DNA of 64,000 nucleotides from Planctobacterium sp047947135 (GTDB taxonomy: Bacteria; Pseudomonadota; Gammaproteobacteria; Enterobacterales; Alteromonadaceae), in contig CP170457.1 in NCBI GenBank assembly GCA_047947135.1, positions 3,100,001-3,164,000 on the forward strand. The letters are read 5' to 3'. Shown piece after piece: positions 8,520 through 17,627 of the stretch (its first letter is position 1; the number at the start of each line of letters is the position of its first letter). A program made the translations under genes and the position numbers. Below the pieces are notes generated by a model, which searched no databases, had not been told where the DNA came from, and saw only the letters and a program-made list of their open reading frames with translations.

Positions 8520-9491
8520 ATGACAAAATCGTCTATATTTGTGCAAGCACAATCCGTCGTTCTCATTTTGGCACTAAGCGCTTGTGCAACTTTACCAAAT
8601 ACCCAGTCCGTAATTGTTGATGAATACGTAGTTGAATACGCGATATCAGGATCAGGCACGCCGACTGTTATATTTGAATCAGGGTTTGGTGCACCAATGA
8701 GTAACTGGTCCAAGGTATTTCCAGAAGTTGCAAAGTTTAGTAGCGTTTTTGCTTACAACCGGAGAGGTTATGAGGGTAGTGTAAGTGAGAGTGAATCCCA
8801 AAAAGGTGGAATGCTGGAAGAAGCGTTGTATTTTGCTGGAGGCCAGGCCATTGATTCTGTTATTCCTGGAGCATCAACCGCAATTAGTGTCGCGTCTTCA
8901 ATTGGAGACCTGGAGGATGACGCACCAAAAGTATTAGACAAGCGCACAGTATCGACCATGGTTGAAGAATTGCGTCGTGTTTTGAAGGCAAAGAACATAG
9001 AACCACCGTACGTGTTAGTAGGGCATTCGTTAGGAGGGCTTAGCAGTTTATACTTTGCAAAGAGATATCCACAAGAAGTATCTGGGTTGGTATTGGTAGA
9101 CTCAACGCACCCAATGCAGCTGGAAAAATGCTATGAGCGTTTTAGTAAGGATAAATGCGATCCCCCGGCTTATATCGATTCTCTAATGCGTGTCCTACAT
9201 CCAGATATGTACGCCGAATTCAAAGGAATAGCTGATTCTGGAAAAGAAGTTATTAACGCAGGCAGGTTACACGATATTCCATATGTCGTAATAACTCGTG
9301 GTAAAGATGTCGCCACAGGACCTGAAGGCGTCCAATGGGTTTGGCCAGAATTACAAAATGATTTAGCATCCTATACTTCCCATAGCACGCATGTGATAGC
9401 GAAGGAAAGCGGGCACTTCGTGCAGAATGATGAGCCACATATTGTAATTAAAGCAATTAAAGACATTGTGCAAGAATCAAGAAAAATGTGA
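8520..9491 (+). CDS. Lipoprotein alpha/beta hydrolase
   Basis: 323 residues. The N-terminal signal ends in a lipobox with Cys22 (LALSAC). The fold signatures are an oxyanion-region glycine-rich segment (FESGFGAP), the nucleophile elbow GHSLGG with Ser170, and a C-terminal histidine in ESGHFVQ. It is probably a membrane-tethered esterase or peptidase; substrate unknown. The ATG at 8520 is preceded by a TAGGTAGG ribosome site. It is the last gene of the island before the right repeat. Confidence 0.85.
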   Translation: MTKSSIFVQAQSVVLILALSACATLPNTQSVIVDEYVVEYAISGSGTPTVIFESGFGAPMSNWSKVFPEVAKFSSVFAYNRRGYEGSVSESESQKGGMLEEALYFAGGQAIDSVIPGASTAISVASSIGDLEDDAPKVLDKRTVSTMVEELRRVLKAKNIEPPYVLVGHSLGGLSSLYFAKRYPQEVSGLVLVDSTHPMQLEKCYERFSKDKCDPPAYIDSLMRVLHPDMYAEFKGIADSGKEVINAGRLHDIPYVVITRGKDVATGPEGVQWVWPELQNDLASYTSHSTHVIAKESGHFVQNDEPHIVIKAIKDIVQESRKM

Positions 9492-9507
9492 ACATCCGAC
9501 CCAATAC

Positions 9508-9609
9508 ACAAACCAAACTGCTTATAAGCGAGACAGGTCTGGAAACAATAGCATTTTCTTCTCTGAATAGTGCCTCAGTCAGCCATATTACTGCGCAAAT
9601 GGCGGAATA
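9508..9609 (+). pseudogene. 3'-end fragment of a second DUF2987 gene
   Basis: The frame reads KLLISETGLETIAFSSLNSA and continues to a stop. It corresponds to the C-terminus of the intact protein ending at 3654 (KLLINKTELETISFSALDSA). Upstream of 9572 the match is only at protein level; downstream it is almost identical. No start codon or remainder of the gene is present. This is therefore a relic of a related allele left at the island edge. Confidence 0.8.
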
Positions 9610-9643
9610 ATAGCCGTTTCGGTAGAACTACCCTGTCTCGGTG
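9572..9643. repeat. Right 72-bp direct repeat flanking the hydrolase island
   Basis: Partner of 3616-3687 with one mismatch. Weaker similarity continues about 30 bases further, into the hairpin region at 9657-9677. The distance between equivalent points is 5,956 bases, which would be the size of the inserted or recombined segment. Confidence 0.85.
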
Positions 9644-9656
9644 ACAGAGTCTTGCT

Positions 9657-9677
9657 GGCCGGGATGTGTTCCCGGCC
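9657..9677. terminator. GC-rich hairpin between convergent genes
   Basis: Perfect 8-bp stem GGCCGGGA / TCCCGGCC with a 5-base loop, lying between the DUF2987 fragment and ttcA. No clear T run follows on either strand, so terminator function is inferred from position. The equivalent place after the intact DUF2987 gene has a degenerate form. Confidence 0.5.
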
Positions 9678-9695
9678 AAGGCACACGCAACGTTT

Positions 9696-10607
9696 TTATA
9701 AGTTAATAATTTGCACCGGTGATTGCTGTGTTTCTGTCTGATCTTCGAAGCTCACCTGATCAAACGCGGTGTCACCATCTACTACTGGGCCTTCCGCTCT
9801 TTGAATATCGATAAAGTTGTGCAAATCTGGATCGGCAAGATGCGAGGGAACGACATTTTGCATCGCCCGAAACATATTCTCAATACGCCCCGGATGTTGT
9901 TTTTGCCAGCCCTGTAGCATCTCTTTAATGACCTGACGTTGCAGATTGTCCTGCGAGCCACACAAGTTACAGGGGATTATTGGAAAGGCCATATGCTCTG
10001 AGTATCTGGCGATGTCTTTTTCGTTGGCATAGGCAAGCGGGCGTATCACAATATGTTTGCCATCATCACTGATCAACTTGGGTGGCATCGATTTTAATTT
10101 GCCACCGTGAAACATATTTAAAAACAGCGTTTCCAGCATATCATCGCGATGATGCCCTAAGGCTATTTTAGTTGCGCCCAATTCACTGGCAGTGCGATAT
10201 AAAATACCGCGACGTAAACGTGAGCAAAGTGAACAGGTGGTTTTACCTTCAGGGATCTTTTCTTTCACGATCGCGTAGGTATCTTCTTCAACAATGCGAT
10301 AATCGACGCCCAACTGCGTTAAATATTCAGGTAGGACATGTTCTGGGAATCCGGGTTGTTTCTGATCCAGGTTCACCGCGACAATATCGAAGTGGATCGG
10401 TGCAATATTGCGTAAGAACAGCAGTATATCCAGCATAGTATAGCTGTCTTTGCCGCCAGACAGACATACCATCACTTTATCGTTGTCTTCAATCATATTG
10501 AAATCAGCAATGGCTTTACCGACACATCGGCGCAAGCGTTTTTGCAATTTATTGAAGCTGTACTGTTGTTTGCTTTTACTGGCGTGATCCACGCGATTAC
10601 CACCCAC
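9696..10607 (-). CDS. ttcA: tRNA 2-thiocytidine synthetase TtcA
   Basis: 303 residues, the usual length. Contains the ATP-binding PP-loop SGGKDS and two CxxC pairs (CSLC and CNLC) that hold the iron-sulphur cluster in this family. It thiolates cytidine 32 of certain tRNAs in the cytosol. The start is GTG 10607 or GTG 10592; the conserved part begins soon after (YSFNKLQKRLRR). The gene is convergent with the hydrolase island and is followed upstream by uspE and fnr, an order seen in other alteromonads. Confidence 0.95.
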   Translation of the reverse strand: MGGNRVDHASKSKQQYSFNKLQKRLRRCVGKAIADFNMIEDNDKVMVCLSGGKDSYTMLDILLFLRNIAPIHFDIVAVNLDQKQPGFPEHVLPEYLTQLGVDYRIVEEDTYAIVKEKIPEGKTTCSLCSRLRRGILYRTASELGATKIALGHHRDDMLETLFLNMFHGGKLKSMPPKLISDDGKHIVIRPLAYANEKDIARYSEHMAFPIIPCNLCGSQDNLQRQVIKEMLQGWQKQHPGRIENMFRAMQNVVPSHLADPDLHNFIDIQRAEGPVVDGDTAFDQVSFEDQTETQQSPVQIINL

Positions 10608-10784
10608 TGCTAAAAAAGTGCGCGGATTATACTAAAGCCGGAAACGCTTTTCGACTATTGTTATTCAACAGCAATAAATAGAAGGTCGCTCAGAGGTCGT
10701 CTTTTTAATGTCCGGCCAGAATGACAAATAATCAAAATGAATGACTGGCTAAAAGCATTATAATTTGTCTCGATGTAGAAAAGA

Positions 10785-10813
10785 AAATGCAACCCTAAGG
10801 TTGCATTTGAAGT
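10785..10813 (-). terminator. Rho-independent terminator of uspE
   Basis: Perfect 10-bp stem AAATGCAACC / GGTTGCATTT with a CTAA loop, followed on the minus strand by a TTTTCTTTT run. It lies 20-45 bases after the uspE stop codon. Confidence 0.85.
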
Positions 10814-10831
10814 CTTTACGTAAATCGGGTA

Positions 10832-11764
10832 TCAGGGCTTAATGGGGGATTTGAAATCAGCAGGCTTCAGTGCCAATACGTCACAGTTGAGCATATCAAT
10901 AACATGCTCTGCTGTGTTTCCAATTAATGCCGCAGAAATACCTTGTCTGCCCACAGTCCCGATAACCACTAATTCCGCATCTAATAAACGCGCAACAGCA
11001 GGAATAGCGTCTTCAGGCAAACCTTCCCTGACATGGCAGTTTTCTTCTGCCACTGCATGCTCTTTGGCTAACTTCATCATGTTTTCCTGATGATAATTCT
11101 TAACGCTTTCGTTATAGCTGGCGGGATCAAATTCCGGAATCTCAATAGCAATGTTGACTGGGGTGCCGGGATACGAATTAACCAAATGAACATTGGATTT
11201 CAACAGTTTCGCCATGATGTGTGCGGTATTGATGATCTTGTTGTTTAATGAGCGGTGCGCCTCATCTTCACTGCCAGCGTTGACACAGCCCAGAACCTGA
11301 CCATTCTCCGGCCAGTCATGATCTTTGACTAATAACACCGAAGTCGGAGATTTTCGCAACAAATGCCAGTCAGTTGGTGTAAATATTACCGATTTTAGGG
11401 TGTCATGTCGGTTAGTGCCTTTAACGATCAAGTCATAGAATCCTTCAATCGCTTCAATGATGATGCTTTCATAGGGTCTGTTGTGCCAAACCACTTTGAC
11501 TTCAACGGCATTTTTCGTATCTGGAAATTCTGCTTCAACTACACCAGATAGCCACTCAATGCGGTCATCCACTACGGCCTGGCGCATCATTTCACGCTCT
11601 TCAACCGATAACATGGTAGTCATGTCATAGGAAAAGTCGTAAATAGTTAAGAATGCCGTTACCTTCCCGCCCGTTTTATCCGCCAATTCTAATGCTCGGC
11701 GCAGCGATTTTTGTTGCTCTTCTGCAGGGTCAATAACAGCAAGAATACGTTTATAGTCGGCCAT
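10832..11764 (-). CDS. uspE: Universal stress protein E
   Basis: 310 residues made of two tandem Usp domains (about 3-150 and 155-305). The second has the nucleotide-type motif VIGTVGRQG. UspE is a cytosolic stress-survival protein. In gammaproteobacteria it usually sits beside fnr, as here. An FNR-like operator lies about 73 bases upstream of the start. Confidence 0.93.
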   Translation of the reverse strand: MADYKRILAVIDPAEEQQKSLRRALELADKTGGKVTAFLTIYDFSYDMTTMLSVEEREMMRQAVVDDRIEWLSGVVEAEFPDTKNAVEVKVVWHNRPYESIIIEAIEGFYDLIVKGTNRHDTLKSVIFTPTDWHLLRKSPTSVLLVKDHDWPENGQVLGCVNAGSEDEAHRSLNNKIINTAHIMAKLLKSNVHLVNSYPGTPVNIAIEIPEFDPASYNESVKNYHQENMMKLAKEHAVAEENCHVREGLPEDAIPAVARLLDAELVVIGTVGRQGISAALIGNTAEHVIDMLNCDVLALKPADFKSPIKP

Positions 11765-11836
11765 ACATATTTACCTTTTTAGCGCTTTTCAGTATCAAGT
11801 GTATGAAGAGATTAGTTGAAATGCCACCAAAGTGCT

Positions 11837-11850
11837 TTGTTTCAGATCAA
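11837..11850. promoter_or_regulatory. Candidate FNR operator upstream of uspE
   Basis: TTGTT-TCAG-ATCAA differs at one position from the FNR consensus TTGAT-N4-ATCAA. It lies between fnr and uspE, about 73-86 bases upstream of the uspE start, which is compatible with oxygen-responsive control. Confidence 0.55.
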
Positions 11851-11877
11851 TAATTTGGCAAAGAACTTTCTAAATAT

Positions 11878-12603
11878 TTACAGACAGGAGGGCATCAATG
11901 TTTTACTGCGGCGAGAGAGAGTGTCCAGATCGTTAAGCGTAATAAGTTTACCCTTTACGTCAATCAGGTTTTCTTTTTGAAATTTGGTTAGCAGGCGACT
12001 GATTGTTTCCACCGTTAAACCCAGATAATTACCAATTTCTGCTCGCGTCATTGTTAATCGAAATTCATGACTGGCAAAACCTCGATTTTTAAATCGGGAA
12101 GACATCGACATCAAAAAGTAGGCCATCCGCTCTTCAGCAGTGCGTTGATTGAGCAACATAAACATTTGTTGATCTTGTTTGATTTCTTCACTCATTAACC
12201 GCATCACCTGGCGTCGCAATGCGGGCACTTCAGATGATAGGGTATCCATCACGTCAAACGGAATCTCACATACCATGGAAGTCTCTAAAGCCTGGGCGAC
12301 GCTTTGATGTAATTCATGAGCAACACTATCAAAACCAATAATTTCACCCGGCAAATGAAAAGCAATGATTTGCTCATCACCTTCAGTATTGAGGGTATAG
12401 GATTTAAAAGAGCCCGATCGGATGGCATACAACGCTTTAAGTGGGGCGTGCAGTTCAAACAGATTTTCGCCTTTGTGATATGGCTGCTTTCGTTTGATAA
12501 TGTCATCAAGGCGGTTTAATTCAGAATCCGATAGATTGAACGGCAGGCATAATTGACTAAAACTGCAATTTTGACAATGCAAAGAATAATTGGCCTGAGT
12601 CAC
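11878..12603 (-). CDS. fnr: FNR-type oxygen-sensing transcription regulator
   Basis: 241 residues. Cys10, Cys13, Cys19 and Cys112 match the four cluster ligands of Escherichia coli FNR. They are followed by a cNMP-like sensor fold and a C-terminal winged helix with the recognition motif VETISR. It is expected to bind DNA as a dimer when its [4Fe-4S] cluster is intact under low oxygen. Its neighbours (uspE and the cbb3 oxidase block) are classical FNR targets, and FNR-like sites are present near both. Confidence 0.95.
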   Translation of the reverse strand: MTQANYSLHCQNCSFSQLCLPFNLSDSELNRLDDIIKRKQPYHKGENLFELHAPLKALYAIRSGSFKSYTLNTEGDEQIIAFHLPGEIIGFDSVAHELHQSVAQALETSMVCEIPFDVMDTLSSEVPALRRQVMRLMSEEIKQDQQMFMLLNQRTAEERMAYFLMSMSSRFKNRGFASHEFRLTMTRAEIGNYLGLTVETISRLLTKFQKENLIDVKGKLITLNDLDTLSRRSKTLMPSCL

Positions 12604-12645
12604 TGATTACTACCTATGGATAAACGGGTACAGGCACCAGTCTAA

Positions 12646-13314
12646 TTAAATCACCATGCCCCGTAAACTATTGATTAGGGTATACAAGCCTGCGAGTAAC
12701 AACAGTATAGCAATTGCCTGACGTGTTTGTGGTTGGCTGATTTTCTGTGTTAGCCCTTTACTACCAAGCGCCGTAAGCAGGATGGCGGGCAGGGTGCCCA
12801 GCCCAAAACAGGCCATAATTAAGGCACCTTGGATGCTGGAACCACTTGACAGGCTCCAGGTCAAAGTCGAGTACACCAGACCACAAGGTAGCCAGCCCCA
12901 AACGATGCCGTATGGCAGAGCACTTACGGGGGATTGAAATGGCAGGAAGCGTTTTCCTAACGGAGCGATGAATTTCCACAGGTGTTTACCGGCGGACTCT
13001 AAATGGATTAATCCCATCCACCACTGGCCAATATACGCTGCCAATGCGATAAGAAACAAACCACTGATGAGCTTTAAGATGATAATGCCGCTGGCGACGT
13101 GCAAGGCAAAAACTGAGCCCAATGCACCTGCCAGTGAACCGGCAATAATGTAACTTAGTATACGCCCGGTGTTATAAGTTAGCATATAAGGGAAAGCTGC
13201 CGCTGTTTTAGGGATGGCAACCTGCAGACCGGCAACGATACCACCACACATAGCAAAACAATGAACGCTGCCAGCGAGTCCAATCAGAAATGCGGAAAAG
13301 AGTGATAGCTCCAT
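12646..13314 (-). CDS. TauE/SafE-like membrane protein of the cbb3 assembly cluster
   Basis: 222 residues with about six hydrophobic helices. The N-terminus holds the motif GSVHCFAMCGG, which has two cysteines in the first helix. This family is regularly found between ccoS and fnr. It has been proposed to move metal, probably copper, or sulphur species for oxidase assembly; transport is not proven here. It is 42 bases upstream of fnr and in the same direction as ccoS. Confidence 0.85.
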   Translation of the reverse strand: MELSLFSAFLIGLAGSVHCFAMCGGIVAGLQVAIPKTAAAFPYMLTYNTGRILSYIIAGSLAGALGSVFALHVASGIIILKLISGLFLIALAAYIGQWWMGLIHLESAGKHLWKFIAPLGKRFLPFQSPVSALPYGIVWGWLPCGLVYSTLTWSLSSGSSIQGALIMACFGLGTLPAILLTALGSKGLTQKISQPQTRQAIAILLLLAGLYTLINSLRGMVI

Positions 13315-13323
13315 TGATTGCGA

Positions 13324-13494
13324 CTATTTTGATTGAGAATCTTTCGATTTATCAACATCATCATCGAACAGAATGCTGGAGCCGTGACGTTCCAGGTCTT
13401 TGAACTGTTCACTTTTCACCGCCCAAAAGAATACGCCGATAGCAATAAGCACTAAAATGATGGCCAATGGGATCAGAACGTAAATGATACTCAA
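13324..13494 (-). CDS. ccoS: cbb3 oxidase maturation protein CcoS
   Basis: 56 residues read from TTG 13494. One N-terminal membrane helix (IIYVLIPLAIILVLIAIGVF) is followed by the family hallmark FFWAVKSEQFKDLE and an acidic tail containing SILFDDD. This matches CcoS, a small protein needed for cofactor insertion in cbb3 oxidase. It sits between the copper ATPase gene and the TauE-like gene. The TTG start has GAGA about 12 bases upstream. Confidence 0.92.
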   Translation of the reverse strand: MSIIYVLIPLAIILVLIAIGVFFWAVKSEQFKDLERHGSSILFDDDVDKSKDSQSK

Positions 13495-13520
13495 ATCGGG
13501 CGTCTCTAATTGGTTGTTAA

Positions 13521-15923
13521 TTAAGTTATTATGCGCGTACTGTTGTACGTTACGATGAGCGAGCTAAGTGACATACCTAGTACTGCCATCCATGGTGAAA
13601 GCATACCAGAGACTGCCATAGGCAACACCACCAAATTGTATCCAACTGCCCAAAGCATGTTTTGTTTAATAATCCGGAATGTTTTGGCAGCAGTTAAAAA
13701 TAGCATGGGGATTTGCTCGATTTGTTCATTCAACATGACGACATCGGCTGACTGGCGAGCAAAATCGGTGGCACCCGATACCGCCAAAGAGACATCAGCT
13801 TTGGCCAGTACGGGAGAATCATTCATACCATCACCAATCATCATGACCTTATGATGTTGCTGCTGCAAATCATCTACTATTTTCAGTTTATCTTCGGGGA
13901 GACACTGACCATAGTATTGCTGAAATGATAGCTCTGATGCCAGTCGCTGCACATTTTCATTGCGATCTCCGCTTAATAACATCAATTGCTGGTGTTGCAG
14001 TGCAGCGCGCAATGTTTTGGCACCATCGCGCGCCTGATCGACAACGTCAAATGCGGCAAGCAACTGGTACTGTTCATCTTGCACTGAACTCAAAAACACA
14101 CGATAGCCTTTTTGGTTGTCAGGTGGTGCGTTTTCAGCAACCGCAAAAGCATAACTCCCGATACGATAACTGTTGTCGTTTAATTTTGCTGCCACACCAG
14201 CGCCGGGATGATTCGTAACCTCTGTCATGGATAGTGGCTGGCTTACCTTAAAGGCTGTGGCAATGGGATGCTCTGATACTTGTTCCAGATTGGCAGCAAT
14301 ATTCAGGATTTCTTCGTCTGAGGCGTCGCTAACATTGTGCACTCTGCTTAATTCAAAATTCCCCTGAGTCAATGTACCGGTTTTATCGAATGCGATGGTA
14401 TCAATGTTATTTAATGTTTCCAGGACATCTGCGCGTTTAAGTAGAAACCCCGATTGATTCAGTTTTGCCAGTGCGGCAGAAAATGCCGTGGGTGTTGCAA
14501 GTCCCAGTGCACAGGGGCAGGTGGCCACCAACACCGTCACCGTTATCCACACCGCTTGTTGCGGTTCGGTCACATACCAATAGCCAAAGGTTGCAACAGA
14601 AATGAGCAAAACCGCAGCGACAAAATAGCTGGCAAATTGATCGACCAAGAGGGCAAAAGCGGGTTTTTGTGTTGCTGCCAGACGCTGCAATTTCATAATC
14701 TGGAAGATCGCCGAGTTTGATAACTTCTCACTGACACTGGCGAATAACACACCATCCTGATTAGTGGTACCACCATAAACGGTCTGACCCGCAGACTTAC
14801 TGATTGGTGTCGCCTCTCCTGTCAGCAGCGATTCATCCACCTGGCTCTGGCCGTCTGTAATCAATGCATCGACAGGGATAGTATCTCCGGGACGAATTTT
14901 TATGATTTGTCCTGGTTTGACTAACTTTGCTGGAAGTGGCTGATAATGACCATCTTCCTGCTGTACCTGCGCCATAGTGGGGATCTGTTTATTGATATTG
15001 TTAGCGATACGTACCGCTTTTTCTCTGCCTTTCAGCTCCAGATAACGGCCAATCAGTAACAGAAAGATGAACATACAGATTGATTCGAAAAATACCCTGC
15101 CACTGTTGGTGAAAGTCGCGTAGCAACTGGAAATATAAGTGAGAATAATGGCAATGCTGATGGGAAGATCCATATTCAGCGTGCGAACAGATAAACCATT
15201 AAGGGCACTGACAAAAAAGCCTGAGGCCGAATACAACACAACAGGTGTCGTTAAAATGGCGCTGACCCAATGGAAAAAATGCTTTATCTCGGGATCTAAG
15301 TCACCAAAAACACCAAAATACAACGCGAAGGCAATCATCATTACCTGCATCGTCATCAAACCTGCGAGCCCCAACTTCTTGAGGAATCGTTTATTCTCTT
15401 TTTGGTAGATGGCTTCGTAATGATCAGGACTAAAAGGGTGAGCCCTATAACCGAGCTTGGCTAACTGATCGAGAATCTGACTCAACTTCAATTCTTGGTT
15501 GTGCCATTTCACAGTGGCCCTTCTGGCACTGGCATCCACACCAATTTGTAAGATGCCGTTAGTTTTTGCCAGTTGCCTTTCAATAAGCCAGGCGCAGGCA
15601 GGGCAGTTCAAACCTTCGATAGTTAACTCGATATCATCCACATGGTTGGGGTGATGTGCAACAAAATCGTCCTGAACGGCAGGCTCATCGAAGATGCGAT
15701 GTTGTTCAAATAAATCGTCGGGTAAATCTGACGCTTGCTCGGCGGCCTCAGTGCGGTATTTATAGTAGTCACCGAGCCCATTATCCACAATGGTTTCGCA
15801 TACTGCCTGACATCCGGGACAACAAAATGCCAGTCGCTGTTCAAATAAGTCAGAATGCAGTGAGATGCCGTCAGGAACCGGTAAATGACAATGAAAACAA
15901 TGACCGGGTTGGGGGCTCAACAT
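13521..15923 (-). CDS. ccoI: Copper-transporting P-type ATPase for cbb3 oxidase (CcoI/FixI)
   Basis: 800 residues. The N-terminus has cysteine pairs CFHC and CCPGC, then a heavy-metal domain with GLNCPACAW. Eight membrane helices follow with the ion site CPCALGL, then the actuator motif TGEATP, the phosphorylation motif DKTGTLT, the SEHPIA nucleotide-site motif and MIGDGMNDSP. It delivers copper across the inner membrane for cbb3 oxidase assembly. Ten bases separate it from fixH upstream. Confidence 0.95.
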   Translation of the reverse strand: MLSPQPGHCFHCHLPVPDGISLHSDLFEQRLAFCCPGCQAVCETIVDNGLGDYYKYRTEAAEQASDLPDDLFEQHRIFDEPAVQDDFVAHHPNHVDDIELTIEGLNCPACAWLIERQLAKTNGILQIGVDASARRATVKWHNQELKLSQILDQLAKLGYRAHPFSPDHYEAIYQKENKRFLKKLGLAGLMTMQVMMIAFALYFGVFGDLDPEIKHFFHWVSAILTTPVVLYSASGFFVSALNGLSVRTLNMDLPISIAIILTYISSCYATFTNSGRVFFESICMFIFLLLIGRYLELKGREKAVRIANNINKQIPTMAQVQQEDGHYQPLPAKLVKPGQIIKIRPGDTIPVDALITDGQSQVDESLLTGEATPISKSAGQTVYGGTTNQDGVLFASVSEKLSNSAIFQIMKLQRLAATQKPAFALLVDQFASYFVAAVLLISVATFGYWYVTEPQQAVWITVTVLVATCPCALGLATPTAFSAALAKLNQSGFLLKRADVLETLNNIDTIAFDKTGTLTQGNFELSRVHNVSDASDEEILNIAANLEQVSEHPIATAFKVSQPLSMTEVTNHPGAGVAAKLNDNSYRIGSYAFAVAENAPPDNQKGYRVFLSSVQDEQYQLLAAFDVVDQARDGAKTLRAALQHQQLMLLSGDRNENVQRLASELSFQQYYGQCLPEDKLKIVDDLQQQHHKVMMIGDGMNDSPVLAKADVSLAVSGATDFARQSADVVMLNEQIEQIPMLFLTAAKTFRIIKQNMLWAVGYNLVVLPMAVSGMLSPWMAVLGMSLSSLIVTYNSTRIIT

Positions 15924-15932
15924 ACAGCCGCC

Positions 15933-16412
15933 CTAAGGCTCAAATCGGATTACTGAGGAGTTAGGTAATCCAACGCGTTTTTGAATTTTCCAGCTATCAT
16001 CAAATGCACTGATAGTCACACGCCACTTGCCGTTGAGATTCGTTGGGAGCGTCCCGGAAAAGCGATTTTTAGCATCTTTCGTTAACATGACTGAAAAGTC
16101 CTCGGTGGCCAGCGTGGTATGAAAAAATTGTGCTTTAATTGCGGCGCTATCCGGCGGTAAGCGGCTTTCAAACTCCAGAGACAGATTATCCTCAGATATT
16201 CGCATTAAGCCAACCAAGCCCAACTGCCGGGCTTTTTTCACCTTAGTAATATCAAGGTTTATAGCTTTGCCTTCCTTGTAATAGTCATCGGATACTAACG
16301 AATCCTGACCTGTGGTAGCCAGATACACAACTAATGTACCTACTATCATGGAAGACAAAGGAATGACGATTAAAAACCAGGGCCAGAACTGTTTATACCA
16401 CTTTTGCTGCAT
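15933..16412 (-). CDS. ccoH: FixH/CcoH assembly protein
   Basis: 159 residues. One membrane helix (about 10-32) is followed by a periplasmic beta domain with the family phrase DDYYKEGKAIN. FixH/CcoH associates with the cbb3 oxidase during assembly and with CcoI. A terminator separates it from ccoP, so it probably starts the ccoH-I-S transcript, with the GGAGG ribosome site just upstream. Confidence 0.92.
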   Translation of the reverse strand: MQQKWYKQFWPWFLIVIPLSSMIVGTLVVYLATTGQDSLVSDDYYKEGKAINLDITKVKKARQLGLVGLMRISEDNLSLEFESRLPPDSAAIKAQFFHTTLATEDFSVMLTKDAKNRFSGTLPTNLNGKWRVTISAFDDSWKIQKRVGLPNSSVIRFEP

Positions 16413-16433
16413 TAGGAGGTTCGATTGGGTGGA

Positions 16434-16463
16434 AAATAGCCCTGAGGCGAGCTCAGGGCTATT
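16434..16463 (-). terminator. Terminator after ccoP
   Basis: Long perfect stem AAATAGCCCTGAG / CTCAGGGCTATTT around a 4-base loop, directly beyond the ccoP stop. A TTTT run ends the minus-strand copy. It separates ccoNOQP from ccoHIS. Confidence 0.85.
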
Positions 16464-16468
16464 TATTA

Positions 16469-17440
16469 TTATTGTTGATGTGACAGGCTGTATACGTAAG
16501 CGGCGACAACGTGGATCTTCTCTTCACCCAGACGCTGCTCAAATGCTGGCATCACGCCGGCACGACCATAATTGAGTGTTTCGGTCACAGCTCTTTCGCT
16601 GCCACCGTATAACCAGATGTTGTCTGTCAGGTTAGGCGCGCCCAGTGCCTGATTACCTTTACCCTCTGGACCATGACAGGCTGCACAGGTTGCGTAACGT
16701 GCCGATCCAGCTTCCGCTAGAGATTGGTCGACTTTACGGCCGCTCAAGCTCAGTGCGTAAGCCACGATTTCTTTAATACCCTGCTCACCAAAGGCATCTA
16801 ACCAACCGGGCATTTGTCCTTGACGACCCAAATGCAGGGTTTCTTTGATTTTGTCGAATGAACCGCCGTACAACCAATCGTTATCTGTCAGGTCAGGAAA
16901 GCCGGTGGTGCCACGGGCATCGGAGCCGTGGCACATTGAACAGTTTTGCAAAAACAGGCGCTGACCCACTTTTAATGCTTCTGGATCCTGAATGAGATCT
17001 TCTACCGGACGCGCTGCCAAGGCATCAAATACCGGATCAAATCTTTCCGCAGCAAACTCCAGTTCGCGGTCATATTGTACACCAACACCAAATAAGCTGT
17101 TTTTGGCGTCTTCTTTGGCTTGGACCACCGCATCGCGTGATTCCTGCAAGGAACGAATATCCTGGTTAGAACTCTTCCAACCCAGTATTCCCTGAAAGTT
17201 ACCTAAACCCGGATATAACAATAAATACAAAAGTGCCCAAACGATGACCATGTAAAACATGTACGTCCACCATTTTGGCAAGCCATTGTTGATTTCGATA
17301 ATACCATCAAACTCGTGATGCATATCATCGCCTTCTTCAACGCCGGTTTTGTTGCTAAGGCACCATCTCAATAACAAAAAGCAGCCGAGTATAGTACCTA
17401 AACTAATGACACTGACGAATATGCTCCAAAAGCTACTCAT
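16469..17440 (-). CDS. ccoP: cbb3 oxidase subunit CcoP, di-heme cytochrome c
   Basis: 323 residues. Two N-terminal helices are followed by two periplasmic cytochrome c domains with CSMCH and CAACH heme sites. Conserved methionines lie in GQMPGWLDAFG and GVMPAFEQRLG. CcoP relays electrons to CcoO. The start overlaps ccoQ by 8 bases. Confidence 0.96.
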   Translation of the reverse strand: MSSFWSIFVSVISLGTILGCFLLLRWCLSNKTGVEEGDDMHHEFDGIIEINNGLPKWWTYMFYMVIVWALLYLLLYPGLGNFQGILGWKSSNQDIRSLQESRDAVVQAKEDAKNSLFGVGVQYDRELEFAAERFDPVFDALAARPVEDLIQDPEALKVGQRLFLQNCSMCHGSDARGTTGFPDLTDNDWLYGGSFDKIKETLHLGRQGQMPGWLDAFGEQGIKEIVAYALSLSGRKVDQSLAEAGSARYATCAACHGPEGKGNQALGAPNLTDNIWLYGGSERAVTETLNYGRAGVMPAFEQRLGEEKIHVVAAYVYSLSHQQ

Positions 17441-17627
17441 TGCCGGATGACTCCTGTTGTTTTGTTGTTTTTACTGTTCCTTTGGTGCTTTCGTCATCAA
17501 ACACCAGGTTTGCCGCCTCATCGAAGCCGGACTTTCTCTTGGCGCTGAACGCCCAGATCACGATTCCTACGAAGGAAACAAAAACGACAACTGTAAAAAT
17601 GCTGCCAACTGTACCGTAATCAATCAT
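17433..17627 (-). CDS. ccoQ: cbb3 oxidase small subunit CcoQ
   Basis: 64 residues. One helix (about 6-28) is followed by AFSAKRKSGFDEAANLVFDD, the typical CcoQ tail, with an extended polar end. It stabilises the oxidase complex. It overlaps ccoO by 4 bases (ATGA type) and ccoP by 8. Confidence 0.93.
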   Translation of the reverse strand: MIDYGTVGSIFTVVVFVSFVGIVIWAFSAKRKSGFDEAANLVFDDESTKGTVKTTKQQESSGNE

